From positions 1,426,001-1,490,000 of the forward strand of contig JANVFP010000003.1 of NCBI GenBank assembly GCA_027919835.1: a stretch of DNA of 64,000 nt, given 5' to 3'. Origin of the DNA: Lentinula raphanica. Its lineage: Eukaryota; Basidiomycota; Agaricomycetes; Agaricales; Omphalotaceae. The position numbers and the translations under genes were made by a program. The notes below the pieces were generated by a model. The model saw only the letters and a list, made by a program, of their open reading frames with translations, was not told where the DNA came from and did no database searches. Each line of letters starts with the position of its first letter. Within the stretch, counting starts at the first letter, position 1. This document shows, piece by piece, positions 35,709-46,360 of this stretch.

Positions 35709-36270
35709 TTATTTTTGGGACCGATACGGATGAACGTGATGTCTAACAGACACTGGTTTGTGACGACGGGAAGACACGCTCGTTGGACGAGGAAGTAAGG
35801 TGGCAGAAGAGCTGCATATCGCATGTCGCTTGCGTACGACGAAATCAGCAGACTGGTCGCAATCTTCCCTTTTCCGTTTCGAGGGTCGTTGCGTGTAGGG
35901 CGGATGGGATAGATCTTCATCAAGATCGGGTAGAAGCTCGAATTTGAGAAAGGTGGGTGAATGATACGGCAGAGGCTTTGGAGCAATGAGAGGAGCATTG
36001 CAGATGACGTGCAGAGACTGCGGCTGAGGCGGTGGTGTCAAAGAAGGCTCAGATGAAGTCGCAGAACTGTTATCCGAAGGCGAAGGGGGGACTGTATGAG
36101 ATGTGAGATGGAATCAACTTACTATGGATGTTGTACTTACACACTAAATTTGGGACATATGGAGGATATGAGGGGTAAGGCCACTGCCAGGACCATGGGA
36201 TATGAGAAGATGAAGACTGTGGCCAGCACGAGAGATAGGCCACCTGTGGGTAAGCTTGTGCAGAAGACAT
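35709..36270 (-). CDS. Hypothetical Pro/Ser/Tyr-rich protein
   Basis: The start at 36270 gives MSSAQAYPQVAYLSCW and a Trp/Tyr/Pro-rich leader. A GT...AG intron (GTAAGT to TACAG, about 50 bases near 36090-36140) joins PPYVPNLV to FPPSPSDNSSA. The second exon reads SLHVICNAPLIAPKPLPYH then FLKFELLPDLDEDLSHPPYT and a basic KRKRE. It would stop at 35709. A second open frame overlaps at 35660-35998 (LLDITFIRIGPKNNSPDYN) and could be the true continuation through an unseen intron, running into the open frame at 35279-35608. The start of the second exon faintly recalls Agaricomycete orphan proteins with a conserved Pro-rich opening, but I cannot name it. Confidence 0.4.
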
Positions 36271-36898
36271 GGTAGAGAATGGGGGGAAGCAAGAAAAGAG
36301 AAGCGGGAAGCATGTCGCCTTATATTGGAATGGAGTGAGACAGAGTGACAGAACAGATTCCGATGGGCCGTAAACGGAGTATGGCGTTTTGGGTGGGAGC
36401 GCCCTGGTGAGATACGTAACAGATTTTGTTGGAAGCTATTGAATTACCCATGCCGCGCGTAAAATTAGCAAATGCATCGGGTGCTGCTCCTCAGAAACAA
36501 CACCAACTTAGCCGACCTTGCCATCATACAATTTCTGCCTGATCTACAGCAAAAAACCTGCGCATTCAATACAGATATGGCCATTGGCAACTGCGGTGGC
36601 CGCATTACCCATGTCCCCCTTCATACAGCAAACTGTACAGCTTCAAGGAAATAATGAGTTACCTGCCAACTTGGAATACAACGAGCGTTAAGTGGAAGGA
36701 GGGAATTCTAAACACTTCTTCCAAATTTGGTATTTTTCCACGCGATACAACTTTCCATCAACTTCGTTCGTTCCTCTGTCTCCAAGGTTAGTGTCACCCA
36801 TGATAAGTATTCTTCCCGAAACGCTCTTATGGCGTTTTTCCGAGTTTTTCAAACATTCTCAATCACACGTGTAACTCTGACTGCGAGCCGCTTATAGC
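36271..36898. other. Intergenic, divergent promoters
   Basis: It lies between the minus-strand hypothetical gene and mL49. No gene is seen. It should carry both promoters. Confidence 0.45.
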
Positions 36899-37327
36899 AT
36901 GCTTTTTCGTTCCAAGTTCTTCGGTCTGCCACGAAGCCTGCCAGCTGCCACACGCTCTCTGTCTTCTCCCACCCACCAGTCTGTAGTACATCATAAGTAT
37001 TTCGTCCCGAGAAACTCCAACGGAAGTCTCCCTGTCTTTACGGACGTCAGGAATGGTGGCACACGTCTCTTACTCACCATACGCAACATAGACGGCAATA
37101 TCCCAGTACGTGTTTCTGTAGCTCTCGAGAAGCATGCTGAGAGCCGACCAAACTCACTTTGAAAGGTTCTCGCCAAAGACCTTTCCGACAGCTTGTCTTC
37201 CACCGGCTCACCAGAAGCTTCAACTCTCAAGTTTAGGGTTCAGAACGGAAAGCATCTGATCATTCAGGGTGGCTCTGGCAGGTTGAAGCACAATATCATC
37301 GACTGGTTAATGCGGAAAGGTTTTTGA
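36899..37327 (+). CDS. Mitochondrial ribosomal protein mL49 (IMG2 family)
   Basis: A protein of the mitochondrial large ribosomal subunit. Two exons (36899-37105, 37166-37327) give 122 residues. The N-terminus MLFRSKFFGLPRSLPAATR is basic and hydroxylated without acids, as in mitochondrial presequences. The body has YFVPRNSNGSLPVFTDVRNGG followed by TRLLLTIRNIDGNIPVLAKDL, the core IMG2/mL49 signature. It ends IIDWLMRKGF, the conserved C-terminus. The intron (GTACGT...AAAG) is phase 0. Size and motifs match the family, and I see nothing unusual. Confidence 0.85.
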
Positions 37328-37926
37328 AAAAGCCGCGCACCTGGGATGCAATGTGGGGGTGGCATAGCGTCGCGCCAGAATCGTGGATCCAATTTCAATG
37401 TGTGGATATCGTAGGATATATGATGGAAAGCTACTACTACATAAAGCGGTTTCTATATGAATTGTTTGTCTGCTCCTCAAATATATGAAAGTGTGACCAA
37501 CCTTCAAGGATGATCATGATGCGATGGCCGTTTCATTACTGCTCATTCTGTGACTATGTACAGTCGGTCATCGCAAAATTCACAGGTGAGCAACTGGCAT
37601 ATGCTTGCTCGTTACAACAATCATGATGCGCTTTTTTGTTGCGGGTTTGAATGGTTCATGTCAGATCGACTACTATCACTGATATTATACACTGCAGCTT
37701 TCCGTTGTCATCTCAAAGCGAGTAAGTGAACTGGAGATCGAGAGCAAGTACAGTAGTGGTACTACTACGAGAAGAAGAGGACCGACAGACTGCTTATGTA
37801 ATTTTCAAACCTCACTGGAACGGCTCGGACCTCCGCGATCGATGAAATAATGGCTCATGGATGATGGAGGAACATTCAGGACAAATCCGAGTCACAAAAA
37901 AAACCTCTTCTTCTTGAACAATCATC
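37328..37926. other. Intergenic, PDX1 promoter region
   Basis: No gene is seen between mL49 and PDX1 on the same strand. It presumably holds the mL49 terminator and the PDX1 promoter. Confidence 0.45.
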
Positions 37927-39698
37927 ATGACCAGTCCTATCGCTTCTCCTACACCGCAAGGCGCTGCTGCAGGTGGCGTTAGCACTCCTTCCGTCGCACC
38001 TACCCGCTCTACCGCTCAGCGTGATGGCACCGCAAGTTCTACCTTGGGCACTTTCGGCGTACGCGATGCTATTCCCCATTCTAGGGAAGATCATGAATGA
38101 TTCTGACAAGTTTCATCACAGGTCAAGTCTGGTCTTGCTCAGATGTTGAAGGTGAAAGACAACTCGGTACCGTTTCAATCAAGATACTTATTTTTTCACG
38201 AAATATCAACTGGGAGGGGTCATCATGGATGTAGTAAACCCCGAGCAAGTTCGTCCGGCCATTCTATCCAAACCGTTTCGCAATTGACTTCCAATCCCAG
38301 GCTCGTATCGCCGAAGAAGCTGGTGCATGCGCGGTTATGGCTCTCGAACGAGTGCCTGCGGACATTCGGGCAGAAGGAGGTGTCGCTAGAATGAGGTTGA
38401 GGCATAATCGCATTCGTTTCACATCGTCGCTGATCAAAAAACCCTTTTACCCTCAGCGATCCGGCGATGATAAAAGAAATAGTTGGTAAGAATCCAAAAT
38501 TGCAGTGTTCCGAAACCGAAGTTCACTTCGAGTTTTACCGTAGACGCGGTCACTATCCCGGTCATGGCTAAATGCCGGATTGGTCATTTTGTAGAGGCCC
38601 AGGTATGGATAGCAGCAAACGATAACTTGATGATCAGAGTTTGAACGTTTCAAATCGCAGATTTTACAAGCAATTGGTGTCGACTACATTGATGAATCAG
38701 AGGTCCTCACGCCTGCGGACGAGGAACATCACATCAACAAACATAACTTCAAAGTTCCCTTTGTATGTGGCGCCCGTAACCTTGGCGAAGCTCTACGGCG
38801 TATCTCGGAGGGTGCAGCGTTCATCCGTACTAAAGGCGAAGCAGGGACCGGAAACGTAGTCGAAGCGTCAGTCTCGAAAGATTGCTGCTCAGCCGACGTT
38901 CTAACCTAGTCTATCTTGCTCCCTATCTGCCCACAGCGTCCGTCATGAACGTGCTGTAAACTCGGAGATTCGAAAAGCCAGTGCGATGAGCGAGGAGGAG
39001 CTGTATGCTTACGCCAAGGATATTCAAGCGCCGTTCCATCTCTTGAAAGAAACCGCGAGGCTCAAACGTCTTCCTGTTGTTAATTTCGCAGCAGGAGGCA
39101 TTGCTACGCCTGGTACGTACCCTACTTATTGATCTATGGCGCTTTCAATACGAGATCTCATTTACCTGCTAGCTGATGCCGCATTGATGATGCAACTCGG
39201 ATGCGATGGTGGTACGTATCAGTTCTATTCTCATTTGAAGCACACAGGTCTTCACCTCGTTACCCGTACGTTGCAGTGTTTGTGGGATCAGGTATCTTCA
39301 AAGTAAGCTTCTTGATGTTTCCAACGATACACTTGATGATAATATTTCTCAACAGTCCAACGATGCTGCCAAGCGTGCTCGCGCGATCGTTCAAGCGGTA
39401 GGCAGTCCCCGTGTTCTCTTGTATTCGTCCGCGTCCGAACGAAATTGAACGGGTTTCTATTGCTAGGTAACTCATTACAACAACCCCAAAACTCTGGCTG
39501 AGGTCTGTCATCTATCTCACGACATTGAACTAAAATTTACCGCTAGCTATGCTCGTAGGTTTCGGAGAACCTAGGCCCTGCCATGGTAGGACTCACAATG
39601 TAAGCAGTCATATCAATCATCATCTGTTGTCGCTCATCTTCAATGATAACAGAGACGAAGACCTCAAAGGTGGAAGATTAGCTACTCGCGGATGGTAA
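37927..39698 (+). CDS. PDX1: Pyridoxal 5'-phosphate synthase PDX1/SNZ subunit
   Basis: PDX1 makes pyridoxal 5'-phosphate from ribose 5-phosphate, glyceraldehyde 3-phosphate and ammonia supplied by PDX2. The start at 37927 gives [17 protein letters not shown], a non-conserved leader before [10 protein letters not shown]. The barrel follows: [12 protein letters not shown] with the substrate-binding Asp, [40 protein letters not shown], then [19 protein letters not shown] and the catalytic-Lys region [18 protein letters not shown]. The end is [31 protein letters not shown] and [10 protein letters not shown]. More than ten short exons are joined. One junction, MLK to GGVIMD, lacks an AG acceptor in the required frame: the intron 38152-38212 would end in TG. 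All other junctions are canonical, so the gene is probably functional with a non-canonical splice, or has a local error. Confidence 0.88.
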
Positions 39699-40873
39699 TG
39701 TAACCTGCGCAAAGGTGAATCATGTCCGTGATAATTACTACTGCGGCATCACTATGTTATGGAAGTAAATATATGTTGTATCGAAAAATGTTCATCGACT
39801 TCGTTTCTGTCGAGGAGAGCAGCTTCTGTGATATGAGTAGCATAGAGGCGCTTAACAGGCGCTTATGTGAAAGAAACCGTGACGTCATTCACTTACTTTT
39901 CCTTCATGTTTTCAACTACCACTGCTACGAAACAGAAAGCAAACGAACGCGATGGGGCGAAAGAAGCTTTGCGCAACTTTGTGTCTGTAAGTATCGTTAT
40001 TTTTGCGTCCCAAAGTTATATCGTGCATACTGTAAGTACATATACTGATGAATATGAATATCCAGCGGTCTCCAAATAATCATTACACCTTCGACAGCGA
40101 ACGGGATGCCCCTCAATCAGAAATCTGCAGAGATGACCCGAATAACCATGAATGCATAACGGTGTGTAAACGATTTCACGCTTTCCTCATGAAAAAGATC
40201 CTTATGGGTTACTCACTGTTATTCATGCATTCATATCATACCCCCTGACCGCTGAACTCGCAACTGCATTTTAACCTGGATCCCTGGTACCTGCCTGTTC
40301 CTTGTGGCGTATGTAGCTTCAGATGAATTCAAGGCAGATGTTTGCAGCCATGCAGGTGGGTTCAAAAAGAAGAGCTCTGGACGCTCTCTTGCCATCTGGA
40401 TCACTCATGAATCTCACGCACACCCACCTTTTCTCTGCAGTCCCTTGGGTTCTATTGTTCATTACCGATGGATCCTGGAAAGACTTATATGGAATGTAAA
40501 CCTCTGCCCAAATAACATCATGATGCCCACACCAAGTCTGGAAGGTCAAGAACTCTTAGATGGTACTACATCTTACATTTTGTATGTTAGTACAACGGAT
40601 GAATTAGTAACACAACTCTTTGTATGGAGAAACCGTAGTCTGCCGACCATTCCTTGAACATACTAACACCGAGAATGCATTGGTGAATAGTCACCGACGT
40701 GAAACGCAGAGAATATGATAAGATCGAAGACGAGCAATGAGTGAGAGTAGGAGAAAGATGGTAAGCTGTTCACAAGCGCTTGGAGTAATATTTCCTGCAA
40801 CACAAGCCATCCTCGTCATCAATAGAAGCGAGTTAAGATGCCCTTCCAGGTTTGCTGTCATACAATGGAAAAT
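39699..40873. other. Intergenic, convergent region (PDX1 / PRP45)
   Basis: Open frames at + 39722-40048 and + 40304-40657 have no motif and no plausible splice partners. I see no gene. It contains the 3' ends of the two convergent genes. Confidence 0.45.
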
Positions 40874-42872
40874 TCAATCCTGATTCTCTGCCCGGTCCAA
40901 CTGTTGGCGTTTTCGTGAAACACTTCCACTAGAGAAAAAACAAATGAGCTCAGTGCTTGTAAAGAGGAGGATAAAAGCATACCCAGTGGAGTCCAGACCT
41001 CTTTTCTTACCAGTACTGGCCTCTGATAAGAACTGGTTGACCCCAAAGACGTCGGACGTGTCCTTTTCAAATTGCACAGGTCCCTCCCGAACTTCTTGTT
41101 CGTTCGCACCCTCAAACCCAACCTTGGGACGACCGAGACTAAACCGATCGTTATCCAATGCTTTACCGATACCTTCATCCGTCCCGCCTCCGAACGATTC
41201 CTCATTACCCTGCTCAATATTGCCACGGGCCTTGTATATCGCCGCGGCAGCCGTCGAACCATGGAACAGAGGTTTGTCGTACAGGTTGTATGACTCATCG
41301 TTCCCAAAGTCTCCAGAAAGCGATTCCTGATTGAACAACCGAGAGTCGAGCATAGATTCTTTTGATAACGTCGGTTTGGCCAAGCCAAGGGCAACCTTTT
41401 CTGATATGTCCCGATTTTGCTGACGAGCGAGCTGCTTCGCTCGCTGTTCCTGACCCATGTTGCTCATCCTCATTTCTCGTTCTCGTTCACGCCTCTTCTC
41501 CTTCCTCATCTCATCACGGATTTTCCTTGCCTCCTCATCTTCCGCGCTATCATCTGACTCAGAACCCGACTCACGATCAGTGTCGCTATCGCTTCCATAT
41601 GCAGCCAGTGATGATTTTAGGGCAGCTTGTGAAGCAGCAGTAGGCTTGGAGACATTGCCACTTCGCTCCTCGCGAGCGCGCTGAGCGAGCATACGTAGAT
41701 TCTCTTCTTTCGACGCCTTTTCTTTCTGAGCAAGCTTTTGCTGCATCAACGATCGCTGGCGGACTTCTTCTCGGGCGTGACGGTCAGCGACAAACAATGC
41801 TTCAGAAAATTTGGCGAAGTTGTCATTGATATGCACCTGAAAGATAACCCATGAGTGGGCGTGTAAGGATGAAGTATGGCACTCACATCCTGTAAACCTC
41901 GACCATCAGCAGCCAACCGTTTATCCAATGGAATGGTGAAACCTTTGTTGTTCTTCCAATTTGATATACAGGGAGGTATCATCCATTCCTTCTGTTCTGC
42001 TGCCGTGGCTTTCCTGGGCGGACTACGAAGGACGGGGGGAGGTGGACTAGGTGGACCTCGAGGAATTTTCTTGTGTTTGAAACGAGGGGGTTCCAGTGGA
42101 TCCTCAACAATTTCAGACATTTTGATGATCCTCTGCTTCAATCCATCTCCATTCTGTTGTCCGGGCGTGTAGCGGATGAATGAGGTTTTGCCTTGACTAT
42201 CTGGAACGTTCTTCGGCTGGGCTGCTTTGATTTTGCTGTTAGTCAGTTTCTCCAAAGCAGCACGGGTCTTGTCCGCTGTTAACTGAACTTCCTCCTCCGA
42301 AGGACGCTCCATGAGACGGTCTGAGTCGTCGAGATCTTTTCGCTGAGCAAGTGGAACAAGGTCCTTGAACTGAGATTGTATGATCTTGTCCGGCCGTTGT
42401 CCCTGATGAGCTATAGCGTCATAACGGACGTTTCCTTCACTGTCGACTTGAAGAGCAAGAGTATTCCCAGAAGATGCCTAGGTAGAACAGTCAAGAAAAA
42501 ATCGAAGCAGACAGAATGAGTCCGACTCGCCTTCTTGCGACCCATCTCAAGCGGATATTGAGCGACATGGCATTCTGGGAAGGCACCCCCATCACCTATA
42601 GCTACGAGTAAGCGCTAGCCCGGAGATTATACTCTGAGAGCGCACCATAATCCTCTAGTTTCGAAGGTCTCCAACCCTTTCTCTGACCATATGGCGGAAC
42701 AGTGAACCTTGCAATGACCTCCCGAGAGGCTGGTTGAGCAGAAAATTGAGTATAGCTGTCTTCTTCGTCTTCAACAGAGCTGTGTAAAGGCCTCGGCAGG
42801 ACACTATAACGTTGTCAGAGAATGACGGAGATGGAGAAATTAGAAGAGAACTGACGCAGCGAGGGCACTCAT
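40874..42872 (-). CDS. PRP45: Pre-mRNA processing protein PRP45 (SNW/SKIP domain)
   Basis: PRP45/SKIP is a core spliceosome component of the NineTeen-complex-related group, needed at the catalytic steps; homologues also act as transcription coregulators. The start at 42872 gives MSALAAVLPRP after a GTCAGT-type intron. Next come FTVPPYGQRKGW and GDGGAFPECHVAQYPLEMGRKK. The SNW domain follows: YTPGQQN, EDPLEPPRFKHKKIPRGPPSPP, then IPPCISNWKNNKGFTIPLDKRLAADGRGL. The C-terminal half is charged and helical (KLAQKEKASKEENLRMLAQRAREER), with an acidic Ser patch and SLGRPKVGFEGA. It ends RKRQQLDRAENQD and a stop at 40874, after an intron at about 40932-40988. The length of about 580 residues fits. 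The gene is divergent from the SRP receptor gene across 138 bases. Confidence 0.92.
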
Positions 42873-43010
42873 GATAGTTGAGAGTCGAAAGATAATTGAT
42901 CACGTAAGCACACCGAACCTCTTCAGAAATTCCAAGTTCTTCGCAAACAGACAACAACCCGGGTCTATTCTTATTCTTTGAATCCCTTTCTCTCTCTCTC
43001 TCTCTTCCTC
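42873..43010. promoter_or_regulatory. 138-bp bidirectional promoter with CT tract
   Basis: It separates the start codons of PRP45 (minus) and SRP receptor alpha (plus). A TCTCTCTC run of about 16 bases at 42990-43005 ends just before the ATG at 43011, resembling the pyrimidine-rich leaders of highly expressed fungal genes. Confidence 0.5.
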
Positions 43011-45599
43011 ATGTTGGACCATTGCTCGATATCTCACAAAGGTCAAACCATATCTATCTTGGATGACTCAATTAGACAACTTTTTTGCAGGAGGACTTGT
43101 CTTGTGGTCACGGTCGTTTACTCCGGAGGCTTCTCACATCGCATCTTCCGCGGCTTCTCCGGTCAACTCACTCATAAGGGAGGCATTAATCGAAAGTAGG
43201 GCTACTGGCGAAAAATACGAAAAAGATGGTTATGCAGTGAAGTGGACGTTTGTCAATGATCTCGAGTTGATATTCGTCGTATGTCTTTTCGGGTTTCCAC
43301 ATATTGTCATTACTGCATGATCATTCCAGGTCGCTTACCAACGAATCCTTCAACTCACGTATGTGGACGAGCTGCTGGCAGCGATGAAGGCCCTTTTCGT
43401 CAAACTATTCCAACCGTTTCTCTCCACGTTTGTGGCTTCTCTGCACGCCGGTAGTAACAACACAGTGTCAGCCGTGAGCGCTGTTACTTCGTTGAACTTC
43501 TCTTCTGCATTCGAGGGCTGGGACAAGTATTTCGAGGCCCTGCTCAAAAAACTTGAAGATAAAGCCGTTCAGGTGTGCGATAGTGAGGCAATATAGCTCT
43601 GACTATCTCACATATGCGTCCGCAGGACCGGAAGTCCAGGTTGCGAGGTCCTGCTTATACTCAGCCGGTCACAGAGTCACCTCCTCTTTCGGACGACCAA
43701 ACAGGTAGCCTGTTCTTCGTGTTCGTTATCATATCGCAGTCTTCACTGAGAAGTTGTAGAGCCTACCCAATCGGAAGACAATACACAAGACGAACAACAG
43801 ATTGCACGAAATGTCCAAGCTCTCAAAGCTCGCCTACGGGGTCGTGGTGGCAGAAGAGGCGGAAGGCCTCTCATGCGGTCACTCGATTCTGGTAGTGGCA
43901 GAGATAGCGTGAACAATTCTGAGTATGTCATACAGAACATTTAGATTTCATCCTCTCATATATCTCAGCTCCGAGGCAACTTCGAAGCGCAAAGCTGCCA
44001 AGAAAGCAGGTCGAAAATGGGGAGACGACGCACCAACCGAGGAAGACATGGAATCCCTAAACTATAGTGTTGAAAAACACGACGTTGATACTATCAGTTC
44101 AGCAAAAGATGTACAGTCACTTCTCGATGTGACTTCGATGGGTTCCCGGAATACAGATGGGCTGTATGAAGTAAAAGATTGGGAATTCGAGGTCAACGAC
44201 ACAGTCTCTGCGGCCCTCAAAACTGCAGAAGTTGAACTAACCTCCACAAGTTCGAGCTCTCTCGGGGCTTTGGGTTCATTATTCTCCAGACTAACTGGCT
44301 CCAAAACTTTGACCGAGCAAGACCTCAAGCCAGTGTTGGATGTAATGAAACAACACCTCATGAAGAAGAACGTTGCAAAGGAGATTGCAGATAAAGTATG
44401 CGAAGGAGTCGGGGAAAGTCTAATCGGAAAGAAGGTCGGGGGATTCCAAAGTGAGCGAACATTCAGCGTAGAGACCTCGCTCCTGATAAAACTCCTAGCT
44501 ACTAGTAGTGCTGTTCGAATGGCACTCTCCACTTCCATCACAAGAATATTAACCCCTAAAACTTCAACGGACCTCCTGTTATCCATTCGAACAAAACTGT
44601 CTTCTCCTCTCACATCGACACAACAACGTGTGCCATACTCAATGACGTTTGTCGGCGTCAACGGCGTAGGCAAAAGCACAAATCTGTCGAAAGTGTGCTT
44701 CTGGCTTATTCAAAATGGCCTCCGAGTCCTCATCGCCGCCTGTGACACGTTCCGAAGCGGTGCCGTTGAGCAGTTACGGGTTCATGTCCGTAATCTGAGT
44801 CTTCTAGGAGTAGATGGCGCTGCTGATAGCAAAGGGCGAGTGGAGCTATTTGAGCGTGGTTATGGGAAGGATGCTGCGGGTATTGCCAAGGAAGCCATCG
44901 CATACGGTAAATCTGATCTACTTTCCATTGGATTCTGATACTAATCATAGAGGTCGATGCAGCTCGCGACAACGATTTCGACGTCGTGCTGATTGATACA
45001 GCTGGGCGTATGCAAGACAACGAGGTATGTATCTCTCATCATGGCCCAAGTGTAGCAACTGAGATGACGTTGATTTGCAGCCTCTCATGCGTGCTTTAGC
45101 TAAGGTAAGCTTGAAGTCTATCTTTCTTTGACGAGATCTCACGGTCATTTTCCAGCTCGTAACAGTAAACAACCCAGACAAAATCATCTTTGTTGGTGAA
45201 GCCCTCGTTGGGAACGAAGCTGTTGATCAGCTCAAGAAATTTGATCGCGCGTTGCGAGACTTTTCATCAGGGAGTGGATCTGGAAAGGAAAGAGGCATAG
45301 ACGGAATGCTGGTTACTAAGTGGGATACTGTAGATGACAAAGTACGGGCGCTCGTTCGTTGGGAGAAGAGAATCTGCTTCTCTCAAGTCTGACCATCTGG
45401 CTAATCCTACCTCCGTATCTAGGTCGGGGCTGCTCTGTCAATGACCTATGTCACAGGACAACCGATACTGTTTGTGGGGTGTGGTCAGGTAAATCAATGC
45501 CTGACAGCACGTCGATATTCTCTAACCTTTTCGTAGACTTACACTGACTTACGACAGCTCAGAGTTTCCAATGTTGTACAAGCAATACTCAGCGATTAG
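43011..45599 (+). CDS. SRP101: Signal recognition particle receptor alpha subunit
   Basis: This GTPase receives ribosome-SRP complexes at the ER membrane. The start at 43011 gives MLDHCSISHK, spliced to GGLVLWSRSF, matching the longin-like SRX domain start of the family. A charged linker follows, with LKARLRGRGGRRGG and KRKAAKKAGRKWG. The N domain has LKPVLDVMKQHLMKKNVAKEIA. The G domain has the P-loop GVNGVGKSTNL, DTFRSGAVEQL, DTAGRMQDNE, TKWDTVDDK (Trp where Phe is usual) and the closing FVGCGQTYTDLRQL. It ends VSNVVQAILSD with a stop at 45597. About nine exons are seen. The domain order is complete and nothing looks broken. Confidence 0.93.
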
Positions 45600-46360
45600 A
45601 CAAGAATAGGGTATGACCAACGGTGTACAAGATCTTAAAACTTACAGCCAATATATTTTGGGTTTACATTGTACTTTTGCTCTTCCTCGTAATCTGCATG
45701 AAATCTGTCTGAATAAGTACCTTCGGTGAGCATTCGACTTGAAGTTCAAACTGCAAACTCACTCCTCCTCTAAAGATGCTGGTTGACAAATCTGATATGA
45801 CTCCTCCTTCCTTTTCAGTCGAACAATAGGCTGCTACGCGGTAAATTGATGGACATTCAAAAATGTGGTAAAGTCGCGTCTCCGATTTTTATCCCCATTC
45901 TATAGGTTGTTCGACGCGTTTTCGGAATAAGACAAACATTGATACCTAACCCTTTGACCGGCTTGCCCGAACGAAAACATTCATGATAAAGCCGACGACA
46001 CGACGAGCGTCCATTCATCCCGAACGTGGTACTTGAACGAGCCGCATTTTCCTTCTTACGGACAACGCGAAAAGAAATTCTTTGTAAAAATTTGTATGTT
46101 CTTTCTTTCGCAACGTGTATGGAACTGATTACCGGTCAACAAAGACGCCCTTTTCTTGAAAAGTCGCTCGTGGCGAATTAGTTTCTACTACATCTAAGAT
46201 CAACATCACTGTCACTACTTACAGCCTTTCCACCACGTTATCATACACCTGCACGAAGCCACTACGACTGCTACGCTGAGACGACTTGCGCCTTTATTTT
46301 TCTTCACGCCCTCGCTTCACCACTCAGCATTTAAATCAACCTACGTCTCGATACGATTTG
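45600..46360. other. Intergenic and 5' leader of the HMG-box gene
   Basis: No gene is seen. The frame upstream of 46361 stays open to 46286, so a start there (MRLYFSSRPRF) would add 25 residues. I prefer 46361 because the leader sequence before it is not conserved-looking. Confidence 0.5.

Noticed and set aside
40304..40657. 117-codon plus-strand frame downstream of PDX1
   Set aside because: Composition and lack of motifs or splice context suggest chance; it lies in a convergent 3' region.
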